Positions 19,882-29,290 of a stretch of 64,000 bases of DNA are shown here, piece by piece. The position numbers were made by a program, and so were the translations under genes. Positions within the stretch are counted from its first letter, which is position 1. Every line of letters begins with the position of its first letter. The notes under the pieces are model-generated. The model worked only from the letters and a program-made list of their open reading frames with translations, was not told the origin of the DNA and did no database searches. This DNA comes from an uncultured Pelagibacteraceae bacterium (GTDB taxonomy: Bacteria; Pseudomonadota; Alphaproteobacteria; Pelagibacterales; Pelagibacteraceae), in contig CACIZU010000003.1 in assembly GCA_902591185.1 (NCBI GenBank), positions 1 to 64,000 on the forward strand, written 5' to 3'.

Positions 19882-20874
19882 TTATCCTCCAGTTTTAGAT
19901 AAATTTTTAGTAGAACCTGTTTTTCCAAGTTCTAAGTAATGAGATTCTTTTTTAAATTGCATTTGTTTTAAGATAAGATCTTTTAATTCACTAAGTTGAT
20001 TGTCGTTTTGTAATAAGTGTCTAACGCTTATTCCAGTATTTCCAAATAAACAAAGTCTTAAATCTCCCCTAGATGTAATTCTTAAACGATTACAACTTTT
20101 ACAAAAATCTTTTGAATAAGGAGCAATTATTCCAAACTTACCTTTATATTCGGGATTTATATAATTTAAAGAAGGACCCGCATCTTTTCCGAAAGTTTGG
20201 TAAATCCATTTATTTTCATCTAAATAATTTTTAAATACTTTAGATGGAATATGGTATTTTTTGAAATATTCTAAATTGTCACCTGTTTGCATTAATTCTA
20301 TATATCTAAAATCAATTTTATTATTTTGAATAAAGTTTGACCATTCATCAAAATCTTTTTTTGATGAGTTAATTTCATTTAGTAGAACACCATTAATTTT
20401 AATATTTTCAAATCCAAAGTCTTGTAACTTTTTTATTCCTTGCAAAATTTCTGGCAATCTATCATGACCGGTAATATTTTTAAAAGTTTCACGATTAAGA
20501 CTGTCTATACTTATATTTATTCCATTTAGGCCAGTATTTGCTAAAAATTTTGCTTTTCTATCTAAGTGATAACCGTTTGTCGTAATTACAACATTTTTTA
20601 TTCCAGATTCAATTTTTAAAACTTTGATAATTTCAAAAAAATCTTTTCTTACTGTTGGTTCTCCACCTGTAATTCTAATTTTACGAACTCCTAATTCGGA
20701 AAAACATTTTGTTAGTCGTTTAATTTCATCCAAATGAAGAAATTTTCTATTATCACTTTTGTCAACTTGATATCCGTTTGGTAAACAATAGCCACATTTA
20801 AAATTACACACATCTGTAATTGACATTCTAATATAAGGAAATGTTCTGCCGAAACTATCTTTAAGAATATTCAT
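19882..20874 (-). CDS. moaA: GTP 3',8-cyclase (radical SAM)
   Basis: FKCGYCLP CX3CX2C-type cluster, RITGGEPTVRKD, FCKSCNRLRITSRGDLRLCLFG. Confidence 0.96.
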   Translation of the reverse strand: MNILKDSFGRTFPYIRMSITDVCNFKCGYCLPNGYQVDKSDNRKFLHLDEIKRLTKCFSELGVRKIRITGGEPTVRKDFFEIIKVLKIESGIKNVVITTNGYHLDRKAKFLANTGLNGINISIDSLNRETFKNITGHDRLPEILQGIKKLQDFGFENIKINGVLLNEINSSKKDFDEWSNFIQNNKIDFRYIELMQTGDNLEYFKKYHIPSKVFKNYLDENKWIYQTFGKDAGPSLNYINPEYKGKFGIIAPYSKDFCKSCNRLRITSRGDLRLCLFGNTGISVRHLLQNDNQLSELKDLILKQMQFKKESHYLELGKTGSTKNLSKTGG

Positions 20875-20940
20875 ATGATATATTTTATAATATATTTTAA
20901 TTTAAAATAACATGCATAAAATTCTTTATGAAATTACTAA

Positions 20941-21954
20941 CTAAAATTTAATTTTCTCTAATTTTTTTGTTTTTAAAGATTTAATAGCAGTCTCAGCTAA
21001 GATTAATGATAATCTACCATCTTCAAAATTTGCTAATGGTTTAATATTTTTTTTACAGAGTTTTGCTAAATCATTTAACTGAATTTTGTAAGCGTCAGAA
21101 TATCTTTCAATAAAAAAATTTTTGAAAGTAGATTTATTATTAGTTGAATTTTTAGAATAAAAGGAAGTCTCCTGATCTCTTTGATTGTCAGAAATTATCA
21201 TACCTTTAGAACCAAAGAGTTCAATTCGTTGATCATATCCAAAGCTACAGTGTCTGGAATTAATAATTATACACTGAACTCCTTTTTTTGTTTTCATTAC
21301 AACTGTAGCTAATTCTAAATCTTTAACTTTTTTGAATTTTTTATCTGTAAAATATTCGCCTGTCGCAAATAATGAATTAAATTTATCTGATCCGGCATAG
21401 TATCTGGCTAAATCAAAATCGTGTATCATCATGTCTTTAAATATACCACCAGATGTCTTTAAATAGTTTAATGTAGGTGGAGCAGGGTCACGACTTGTTA
21501 TTATTATCTTTTCTAATTTACCTATCTTACCTTTAAGTAAATTTTTTTTTAAAGAGTTATGAGCAGGGTCATATCTTCTATTAAAGCCTATTTGAATTTT
21601 AGGATTATGTTTAGCAATATTTTTTTTACATTGATTAATCTTTTTTAAATTTAAGTCTAAAGGTTTTTCACAGAAAACGATTTTTTTATTTTTAACTGCC
21701 TCTTTTATAAATTTTAAATGAGTTTTGGTACTTGTAGATATAAAAATACTTTTAATATTTTTATCTTTGAAAGCTACAGATGGGTTTTTAATAGGTATAC
21801 ATTGATATTTTTTGGATAATTTTTTTGTTAATTTTTTATCTATATCAAAAACATACTTTAAATTAAATTCAGGATGATTGATTAAATTTTCAGCGTGCAT
21901 TTGACCAATTCTTCCAAGGCCAAATAAGGCGATATTAATTATATTTTTACCCAT
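20941..21954 (-). CDS. Gfo/Idh/MocA oxidoreductase (inositol 2-dehydrogenase-like)
   Basis: ALFGLGRIGQMHAENL, EKPLDLNL, GFNRRYDP, FKDMMIHDFDLARY. Confidence 0.9.
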   Translation of the reverse strand: MGKNIINIALFGLGRIGQMHAENLINHPEFNLKYVFDIDKKLTKKLSKKYQCIPIKNPSVAFKDKNIKSIFISTSTKTHLKFIKEAVKNKKIVFCEKPLDLNLKKINQCKKNIAKHNPKIQIGFNRRYDPAHNSLKKNLLKGKIGKLEKIIITSRDPAPPTLNYLKTSGGIFKDMMIHDFDLARYYAGSDKFNSLFATGEYFTDKKFKKVKDLELATVVMKTKKGVQCIIINSRHCSFGYDQRIELFGSKGMIISDNQRDQETSFYSKNSTNNKSTFKNFFIERYSDAYKIQLNDLAKLCKKNIKPLANFEDGRLSLILAETAIKSLKTKKLEKIKF

Positions 21955-23072
21955 CTTTTTCTTTTAGAAGAAACTTTGCAGGCATTTATAAACTTTGCAG
22001 TTTCTAGTCCTTCATCTTCATTTGGGTAAAAAAATCTTTTTTTAGATTTAGTTTTTAATGAGTCAGAAAATTCTTTGTAGATATTTGCAAAAGCATCTAA
22101 ATAACCTTCTGGATGACCAAATTTAATTCTTGAAAATTTTTTAGATAATTCTGCATTATGAAATCCTCTTTCAAGCAATTTAACGGCTCCTTTTCCAGGA
22201 TTTAATTTTAAATAACCAGGATTATTTTGCACCCATTCCAAACTACCTTTAGAACCAAATACTCTTATTTTTAAGCCATAAACACCACCCCTTGCCATTA
22301 CATTTGTCCAAAACATTCCTTTTGCTCCATTTGTAAAATTGATCATTACTTGGGCGTTATCATCCATCTTAATTTTATTTGAAATTTGTTTTATATCAGC
22401 AAATACTTGTTTTCCTTTTAATCCAGAAATATATGAAGCCAAATGGTATGCGTGTGTTCCAATTTCATTAAGTACAGCTGAAACTCCAACTATTTTATTA
22501 TCTATTTTCCATGTTAATTTCTTCTTTGCATTTTTAGAAGTTATTTTTGTTCCTCCAGACCAATCTTGAATATATTCAACGTTAATATATTGAACTTTCC
22601 CAATTTTTCCTTTTTCAATTAACACCTTAGCTTCTCTTACCATAGGATAAGAGGAATAATTATGAGTTAGAGCATATTTAATTTTTTTATTAGATTTAAT
22701 TTTTTTATATAGTTTTTTAGCTTGATCTAAATTTCCCGCAAAAGGCTTATCAGAGATAATATGAATATTTTTATCTATAAATTTTTCAGCTATAACTTGA
22801 TGACTTGCAGGAGGCGTCATTATTGAAACTACCTTAATACAGTCATTTCTTTTGGATTCTTTATCTGCCATTTCTTTATAGTTTGAGTAACACCTGTCTT
22901 TTGAAATCCCTATACTTTTCCCAAAACTTATTGATAATTTTGAATTTCTTGAAAAAACACCAGCAACTATTTCATAACGATCATCAAATCTTGCTGAAAT
23001 TCTATGTACATGGCCAATCCAAGAATTAGGACCACCACCAACTATTCCTAAAGATAATTTTTTTGTTTTCAT
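21939..23072 (-). CDS. Gfo/Idh/MocA oxidoreductase
   Basis: LGIVGGGPNSWIGHVHR, SDKPFAGNLDQA, LNEIGTHAYHLASYISG. Start set to MKTKKLSLG; the longer ORF overlaps iolE. Confidence 0.9.
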   Translation of the reverse strand: MKTKKLSLGIVGGGPNSWIGHVHRISARFDDRYEIVAGVFSRNSKLSISFGKSIGISKDRCYSNYKEMADKESKRNDCIKVVSIMTPPASHQVIAEKFIDKNIHIISDKPFAGNLDQAKKLYKKIKSNKKIKYALTHNYSSYPMVREAKVLIEKGKIGKVQYINVEYIQDWSGGTKITSKNAKKKLTWKIDNKIVGVSAVLNEIGTHAYHLASYISGLKGKQVFADIKQISNKIKMDDNAQVMINFTNGAKGMFWTNVMARGGVYGLKIRVFGSKGSLEWVQNNPGYLKLNPGKGAVKLLERGFHNAELSKKFSRIKFGHPEGYLDAFANIYKEFSDSLKTKSKKRFFYPNEDEGLETAKFINACKVSSKRKRWVKI

Positions 23073-23112
23073 TGTGTTTGCAGTTTCATATATCATAACA
23101 AAAAGAAATATT

Positions 23113-24012
23113 ATGTCAGTAAAATTAGGAATAGCACCAATAGCATGGAGCAATGATGACATGCCTGAACTAGGAGGAGATACTCCTTTAGAACAATGTC
23201 TTTCAGAAGCAAATGAAGCTGGATTTTCAGGAATAGAGTCTGGTGGTAAATTTCCAAAAAAATCTGAAGAACTTATCCCTTTATTAGAAAAATATAACTT
23301 AAAATTATGTTCAGGATGGTATGGAGCAAATTTAAGAAAAAATTCTGTGAAAGATGAAATTGTTGCAATTCAAGAACAGCTAAAGCTTTTTCAAGATTGT
23401 AAAGCACCTTGCATAGTTTTTGCAGAAGTTTCCGATTCTATTGCGGGCGATCCAAATAGACCTTTATCAACTAGACCTCAAATGGATAATGAAGAATGGA
23501 GTAATTTTTGTAAAAAAATTTCAGAAATTGGAAAATATCTAGAAGATCAAGATATGCCATTAGCTTATCATCATCATATGGGTACAGTAATTGAATCACA
23601 AAAAGACACAGAAAGACTTTTAGAAAGCACTAATGATCAAGTTAAATTAATTTTAGACACTGGACATATGCTTTTTGCTGGAGGAAATTCTATTGAAGTA
23701 GCTGAAAATTTTAAAGAAAGAATTGTCCACATTCATTGCAAAGACATGAGAAAAAATATTTTAAATAAATCACTAGAAAAAGATTTAAGTTTTAGACAAG
23801 CTTTTTTAGAAGGTGCTTTTACAGTTCCTGGAGATGGATGTATTGATTATAAACCTTTATTAAATTTTTTAAAAACAAATAATTATAATGGTTGGTTAGT
23901 AGTTGAAGCAGAGCAGGACCCATCTAAAGCAAACCCTTTAGAGTATGCCAAAATCGGATTTAATTATTTATCTAAAGTTTGTAAAGAAGTAGATTTAGAT
24001 ATTATTTTATAA
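23113..24012 (+). CDS. iolE: Myo-inosose-2 dehydratase (IolE-like)
   Basis: LGIAPIAWSNDDMPELGGDTPLEQCLSEANEAGFSGIE and YHHHMGTVIE. Start set to MSVKLG. Confidence 0.9.
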   Translation: MSVKLGIAPIAWSNDDMPELGGDTPLEQCLSEANEAGFSGIESGGKFPKKSEELIPLLEKYNLKLCSGWYGANLRKNSVKDEIVAIQEQLKLFQDCKAPCIVFAEVSDSIAGDPNRPLSTRPQMDNEEWSNFCKKISEIGKYLEDQDMPLAYHHHMGTVIESQKDTERLLESTNDQVKLILDTGHMLFAGGNSIEVAENFKERIVHIHCKDMRKNILNKSLEKDLSFRQAFLEGAFTVPGDGCIDYKPLLNFLKTNNYNGWLVVEAEQDPSKANPLEYAKIGFNYLSKVCKEVDLDIIL

Positions 24013-24963
24013 TTTTACAATTTTTGACGTTTCCAACTTATTATCAAAAAAATCAATAATATTTTGTACAGTTTCTTTACCCATTCTAGTCATACATTCT
24101 TCTGTGAAAGAAGCTGTATGTGGACTTAAAAAAACTTTATCATTTTTTAATAAAGGATTATTTTGTTCAGGTGGCTCAGTTTTAAAAACATCTAAACCAG
24201 CACCAAAAATTAAATTTTCTTTTAAAGCTCTATCTAAATCAATTTCATTAACAATTCCGCCTCGGGCAGCATTAATTACGATGCAATTTTTTTTCATAGT
24301 TTGGAGCAAATCATAGTTAATTATATTTTTAGTTTTATCATTTAAAGGGATGTGAAGAGATATTGCATCCATGTCTTTGCAAGTTTCTTCCATGCTATCT
24401 ACTTTGATACCACCTAGTTTTTCTATTATATCTTGAGAAACAAAGGGATCATAAACAAAAACTTTCATTTCAAATCCTAGGCATCTTTTTATTAAAGCTT
24501 TACCTATTCTCCCAAATCCTGCAATTAGGATATTTTTATCCCATAATTCAACAGTTTTAGGTAATTTATTTCTATCATTAAATTTCCCTTCTTTAACAGT
24601 GTCATCATACATATTTTTTCTTTTGGATATATTAAGCAACAAGAACATTACATGTTCAGCTACAGCAATTGCATTAGCTGTTGCAGTAATAGCAAGAGTT
24701 AAATTCTTCTTTTTAGAAACTTCTAAATCGATATTGTCATATCCAACACCATGTCTTGAAATAATCTTTAAATTGTTTGCAGACTCAATTACATTACCAG
24801 GTAATTTTGCAGTTCTAATAGATATACCATCACAATTTTTTATTTTTGATTTTAAAAATTCAGTGTCAATATTTTCAACAACTTCAAATTCATAATCTGG
24901 ATTTTTTTTTAATAACTCAATACCAGCTTCATGAATAGGTTGTATAATTAATATTTTTTTCAT
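24007..24963 (-). CDS. D-isomer-specific 2-hydroxyacid dehydrogenase
   Basis: ISRHGVGYDNIDL, ILIAGFGRIGKAL, INAARGGIVNE, LSPHTASFT. Confidence 0.92.
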   Translation of the reverse strand: MKKILIIQPIHEAGIELLKKNPDYEFEVVENIDTEFLKSKIKNCDGISIRTAKLPGNVIESANNLKIISRHGVGYDNIDLEVSKKKNLTLAITATANAIAVAEHVMFLLLNISKRKNMYDDTVKEGKFNDRNKLPKTVELWDKNILIAGFGRIGKALIKRCLGFEMKVFVYDPFVSQDIIEKLGGIKVDSMEETCKDMDAISLHIPLNDKTKNIINYDLLQTMKKNCIVINAARGGIVNEIDLDRALKENLIFGAGLDVFKTEPPEQNNPLLKNDKVFLSPHTASFTEECMTRMGKETVQNIIDFFDNKLETSKIVKL

Positions 24964-24974
24964 ATTAGAAAAAT

Positions 24975-25970
24975 TTATTTTGTTAACAAATTTGATAGAT
25001 CTCTATGGTTGTGTTTAAAGGTTGGTAAGGGATATTTAAAAGCATATTTTCTTGGTATACATTTATTTTTAGCTTTTTCCCAAAGAGCTACCCATTGTTT
25101 GTAATTATGAATTTTAATATTTTTTTTGTTTTTACTTCTGACATAAAAATTAGGCAAGGGTTTACGTCCCGAAGGTGTTCCAGCTCTGTTATATCTTATA
25201 TCAGCACTAATTCTAAAATTATTAGATTTGTTTGGAAGTGAGCAATGTATTGAATATTTGTGTAAAAGTATAATGTCACCTACATTGGCTTGTAGATATG
25301 TTGGTTTAAATTTATCTAAAAGTTTACTATTTTTAATTTCTACCTGTCCTCTGTATCCAGATATGTGGTTTAGTAATCCCATTTTATTAATTTCTTTAAC
25401 CGTTATCATACATCCGTTGTTTTTAGTTGTTTTAGTGAATGGTATCCAAACAGTAACCATATCACAAAATTTTTGGCCGTGAGTAGATAATACAGCTGCA
25501 TCTTGATGCCAAGGTGTTCTTCCACTTAAACCATCATGCACTGATCCTTTGGGTAATTTTTTTTCTGGTTGTTTAATCCTAGTATTTTGTACTGGGCTAG
25601 ATAAAATTTCAGAACCTAAAATTTTTTCTACAACATCTAATATTTTTTTATTTGTAATTAGATTCCAAAGCGAATGTGAAGCAAAGTAATCACTATCTTT
25701 TTTAACGTGATCTCTAGGTAATCTCGTATTGAAATATTGATCTAGATCATAAATATTTAATTTTGATACATAAGTGTATTTTTTTCTAAAATCATAATTT
25801 AACGCTTTATTTCTGTAAGTTTTTGGAGCAAACTTTTGGATGAGGCAGTCCATAACGAATTCCATGTCCTTCATGATAGGTTTTAAATCTTTATTGAAAT
25901 TTAAAATGTTTTTTACTTTTACAAATCCATCTCTCTTTAAGATTTCTTTAATTTTTGAGTTGCTCTTCAT
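24975..25970 (-). CDS. Phytanoyl-CoA dioxygenase (PhyH) family oxygenase
   Basis: TPWHQDAAVLS (HxD), MVTVWIPFTKTTKNNGCMITV, HKYSIHCSLPNKSNNFRISADIRY. Confidence 0.85.
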   Translation of the reverse strand: MKSNSKIKEILKRDGFVKVKNILNFNKDLKPIMKDMEFVMDCLIQKFAPKTYRNKALNYDFRKKYTYVSKLNIYDLDQYFNTRLPRDHVKKDSDYFASHSLWNLITNKKILDVVEKILGSEILSSPVQNTRIKQPEKKLPKGSVHDGLSGRTPWHQDAAVLSTHGQKFCDMVTVWIPFTKTTKNNGCMITVKEINKMGLLNHISGYRGQVEIKNSKLLDKFKPTYLQANVGDIILLHKYSIHCSLPNKSNNFRISADIRYNRAGTPSGRKPLPNFYVRSKNKKNIKIHNYKQWVALWEKAKNKCIPRKYAFKYPLPTFKHNHRDLSNLLTK

Positions 25971-25971
25971 T

Positions 25972-26838
25972 TTAGCTAGTCTTTTTTAGCAGATAATTTG
26001 AATCATGAAAAGAAGTAAGCATTCTTTTATTATTAGGCACAATAGTTGGAAAATAATTATTATTTTTAAATGACCAGATAACAGGTTTGTTTAATGCATA
26101 ACTTCCATAAATAAAAAATCTTTTTGGACAGTCAAATTCTTTAAATCTTTTAACTCCATGATAAGAATTTGGTGTAGACTTAAAAAAGATAACTGTTCCT
26201 TGTTTGGGAGTAAATTCTTTAACAATTTTTAGCTCACTACCTTTTGGAAATCTTCTAAAACTTTTTCTTATATTTTTCTTATATTTTTTTTTATATAAAG
26301 TAAGTGAACCACCATTTTTTTTAGGTATATCTGTAAGATAAATTAAAAAATTATACAATCTATTCACATCATCTCTATGAGGTCTTAAACGATAACCACC
26401 CTTAGAAACTGAAAAATCTATATCCAAATTAAGTATCGGATTTTTATAATTATCGCCTAATAATTTTGTTAGCTCTTTGGAATTAACTTTTCTTTTAAGT
26501 GTAAATTTCTTTGAATTAAATGATCTTGGATTATATAAATTTGTCCAAGTATTTTCTTTAAATCTTGATTTAAATATTTTTTCTATTTTTTTAAAAAAAA
26601 TTTTACTATTAAATTTCTTAAATAACTTTAATGAATATTCAGAATTTTTTAAATAAATTTCGAAATTTTTTGAACCTTTGTTTATTCTACTTCTCCCTCC
26701 CATTATTATATCATCAAATGATTTAGATGAACTTATTTCAGAGATTAAATTTTTACAGATATTTTTAGGAATAGCTTTTTCAGCAACTAAAACAGGAAAA
26801 TTATTTTTAATTTTTTTTAATTTTCCTATATTTATCAT
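25972..26838 (-). CDS. 2OG-Fe(II) oxygenase family protein
   Basis: RLRPHRDDVNRLYNFLIYLTDIPKKNGGSLTLY...TPKQGTVIFFKSTPNSYHGVKRF (HxD...H). Confidence 0.82.
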   Translation of the reverse strand: MINIGKLKKIKNNFPVLVAEKAIPKNICKNLISEISSSKSFDDIIMGGRSRINKGSKNFEIYLKNSEYSLKLFKKFNSKIFFKKIEKIFKSRFKENTWTNLYNPRSFNSKKFTLKRKVNSKELTKLLGDNYKNPILNLDIDFSVSKGGYRLRPHRDDVNRLYNFLIYLTDIPKKNGGSLTLYKKKYKKNIRKSFRRFPKGSELKIVKEFTPKQGTVIFFKSTPNSYHGVKRFKEFDCPKRFFIYGSYALNKPVIWSFKNNNYFPTIVPNNKRMLTSFHDSNYLLKKTS

Positions 26839-27783
26839 TCAACTGTACATCCCTTCTTTAACTTTAATCATTTTATACATCAGATCATTTAAAGGAGTTG
26901 GGATTTTATGATTTTTTCCAAGCCTAGACACTTCACCACTAATAAAATCAATTTCTGTTTTTCTTCTATATAGGACGTCAAACGCCATGGATGATTTATT
27001 GGTTTGCTTAGAGTCCACTATTTTATTGAACATAAACAGACATTCATCTTCAGAAACCTCTATTCCTTCAGCTAAAGCAACTTTTCTAGTTTCTAGAATT
27101 ATTTCTTTGCCTAAAGATCTAGAAATAGACTGATTATTATTATCAATATAAAGTTCCGTGTGATTTAGATCAAAAATTGCAGATAAAGGACCTATTGCAG
27201 TAAGTGCAAATAATTTCATCCATTTCCTTTTTTTAACATCTTCAGCAGCAATCATTTCTAAACCATGTGCTGTAAATGTGTCAGCAATTTCTTTTACCCT
27301 GTCACTTACTCCACCATCGTATTCTCCAATCCAGGAAGGTAGAGCAGCATGATTTTTTATATGACCTGGGCCTAATATATTTGATGCTTGTGTCGTAGTT
27401 CCACCTAATACTTTTTCTTTGCCAACAATTTTTTGTATAATTGCTTCATGACCAATACCGTTTTGAAAAGACATGAATACAGTTTTTTCTCCAATGATAT
27501 TTTTGATACTTTTGAGAGCGGGCTCTAAGGCAGTTGCTTTGCACATTACAATTATAGCATCAACAGGATCTACACTTGATGGATCTGTTGTTGCTTTAAC
27601 TTTAATAAATCTATCGCCACCATGACCATCCATTTTAAGACCATTTTTATTTATAGCTTCTACATGTTCTTTCCAAACATCTATTAGGATTACGTTTAGT
27701 CCTTTTTCAGCTAACAAACCTCCAAACAGACAGCCCATTGCACCAGCGCCTAAAACAGCAACTTTTAAATCTTTATTTATCAT
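26839..27783 (-). CDS. Ketopantoate reductase (PanE/ApbA) family protein
   Basis: VAVLGAGAMGCLFGGLLAEKG, SFQNGIGHEA, KWMKLFALTAIGPLSAIF. Start set to MINKDLK. Confidence 0.9.
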   Translation of the reverse strand: MINKDLKVAVLGAGAMGCLFGGLLAEKGLNVILIDVWKEHVEAINKNGLKMDGHGGDRFIKVKATTDPSSVDPVDAIIVMCKATALEPALKSIKNIIGEKTVFMSFQNGIGHEAIIQKIVGKEKVLGGTTTQASNILGPGHIKNHAALPSWIGEYDGGVSDRVKEIADTFTAHGLEMIAAEDVKKRKWMKLFALTAIGPLSAIFDLNHTELYIDNNNQSISRSLGKEIILETRKVALAEGIEVSEDECLFMFNKIVDSKQTNKSSMAFDVLYRRKTEIDFISGEVSRLGKNHKIPTPLNDLMYKMIKVKEGMYS

Positions 27784-27810
27784 TAAAGCCTTTTCCAAAA
27801 TTAATTTATG

Positions 27811-27836
27811 TATAGATATTATATATATTATCTATA
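27811..27836. promoter_or_regulatory. 26-bp near-perfect palindrome in a divergent promoter region (putative operator)
   Basis: TATAGATATTATATATATTATCTATA; only positions 9 and 18 break the symmetry. Confidence 0.5.
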
Positions 27837-27872
27837 GACATTATGCAAAATAAAATATAGCTTAATATAGTA

Positions 27873-28841
27873 ATGCAATTGGAAATAGAAAAAGCAAAAT
27901 TTACAGAATATCCATTAGAAAAAATTTCTGAAGCTTTACAATTAGGCTTATCACAAAATTATAAAGTAGTTGAAGTGTCAGTTGTTGAATGTCCAAACTT
28001 AAGAGAGTGGGGCTGTCCATCAGAAGGTATTAGTGGAAATCAAAAGATTATTGATGTTGGTGGAGAGCCTTATATGCACGATCCAAAATTTATTGGTGCT
28101 GAATTTGATTATGAAGAAATTTCTAAAATGATAGGTTCAGAAAAATCTTATGCTTTAGGGGCTGGCTCAGGTGCAATGTCATGTTTAGAGGGTCATTGTG
28201 GAGAATTAGTGATTAATGAAAATTTAATTACCTCTGAGTCAAAATCAATTATTGCTCGTGTAGGAATAAATAAAGAATGTATTGCTGAAAAATATACAGC
28301 AAGGAAACATGGTGGCTTAGGCAATGTTTATTATACTGATGGTGTTAAAGGAAAAGTTATTAAAATTAAGATAAAAGGAAGATCTGGTGAACAGGGTTCT
28401 TTATCACAAGCAATGAGAGTAGCCTTGGCTGATAATTTGCAAATCGATGGAAAAAAACACATTGCTCTCGCTGGTGTTTTTAGAATTTTAAATGGAAAAA
28501 TTAGATCTCATGTTCAACCTGATTACGCTGATATTAAACATGAATACTATGATCCTAAACAAATGAAGTGCGTAAAAGATTTTTTGCAATTCTATGAACC
28601 TGTTGGACCAGAATTGCAAGCTTATAGTGTGCTTTGGACAGGTGACCCAACAGGAGGAGATCTTAATTTAAGAGAGTCGGGAGAACATACTCATTTTCAT
28701 TCCTATACAAAAGAAAATGTAGCTGGTCATTACCATTTTGATGTAACACCTGAAGATATTGAATATGAGGGATATTTTAATACTGCTGATGAAGTGCACA
28801 GAGTTAATAATATATACAAGGAATTAGCTAACAAAAAATAA
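27873..28841 (+). CDS. DUF1907 (C11orf54/PTD012-like) protein
   Basis: YALGAGSGAMSCLEGHCGELVIN, GGLGNVYYTDG, ESGEHTHFHSYTKENVAGHYHFD. Confidence 0.75.
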   Translation: MQLEIEKAKFTEYPLEKISEALQLGLSQNYKVVEVSVVECPNLREWGCPSEGISGNQKIIDVGGEPYMHDPKFIGAEFDYEEISKMIGSEKSYALGAGSGAMSCLEGHCGELVINENLITSESKSIIARVGINKECIAEKYTARKHGGLGNVYYTDGVKGKVIKIKIKGRSGEQGSLSQAMRVALADNLQIDGKKHIALAGVFRILNGKIRSHVQPDYADIKHEYYDPKQMKCVKDFLQFYEPVGPELQAYSVLWTGDPTGGDLNLRESGEHTHFHSYTKENVAGHYHFDVTPEDIEYEGYFNTADEVHRVNNIYKELANKK

Positions 28842-28876
28842 TATTAATTTAACTTTCTTTAAGATAACATTTTAGA

Positions 28877-29290
28877 ATGAAGAAACAGTTTAAATACCCT
28901 AAACACTTTGAGGAACAGAAAAAAATCCCAAAGATTACTCAAAAAAGAATTAAATTAGCTGAAGTTTCGCTAGGTGATTTCGAAGGAAGATTAGAGAACG
29001 AACTACTTAATTGGTTTTCTTTAACACCTCAGCATTGGATAATGCTGCACATGGTAATGCTTGCTTATTATAAAAATAAATCAATTACTAAAAACCAACT
29101 ATTAAAAGTCATTGAAAAATCTTACTTAACCTCAAACGTTTATATAGACACAGCTATTAAAAAAGGTTTTTTTAGAATTATTAGAAACGAAAAAGACAAG
29201 AGATCAATTTTTATTTTACCATCGGTAATTACAATAAAAACTTTTGAAGGGTTTATTGATAGAAGAGATATTCTTTATAAAGGTATTTAA
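28877..29290 (+). CDS. MarR-like winged-helix regulator
   Basis: Wing-like IIRNEKDKRSIFILPS after a helical region; only regulator recognised in the inositol-like part of the island. Confidence 0.65.
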   Translation: MKKQFKYPKHFEEQKKIPKITQKRIKLAEVSLGDFEGRLENELLNWFSLTPQHWIMLHMVMLAYYKNKSITKNQLLKVIEKSYLTSNVYIDTAIKKGFFRIIRNEKDKRSIFILPSVITIKTFEGFIDRRDILYKGI

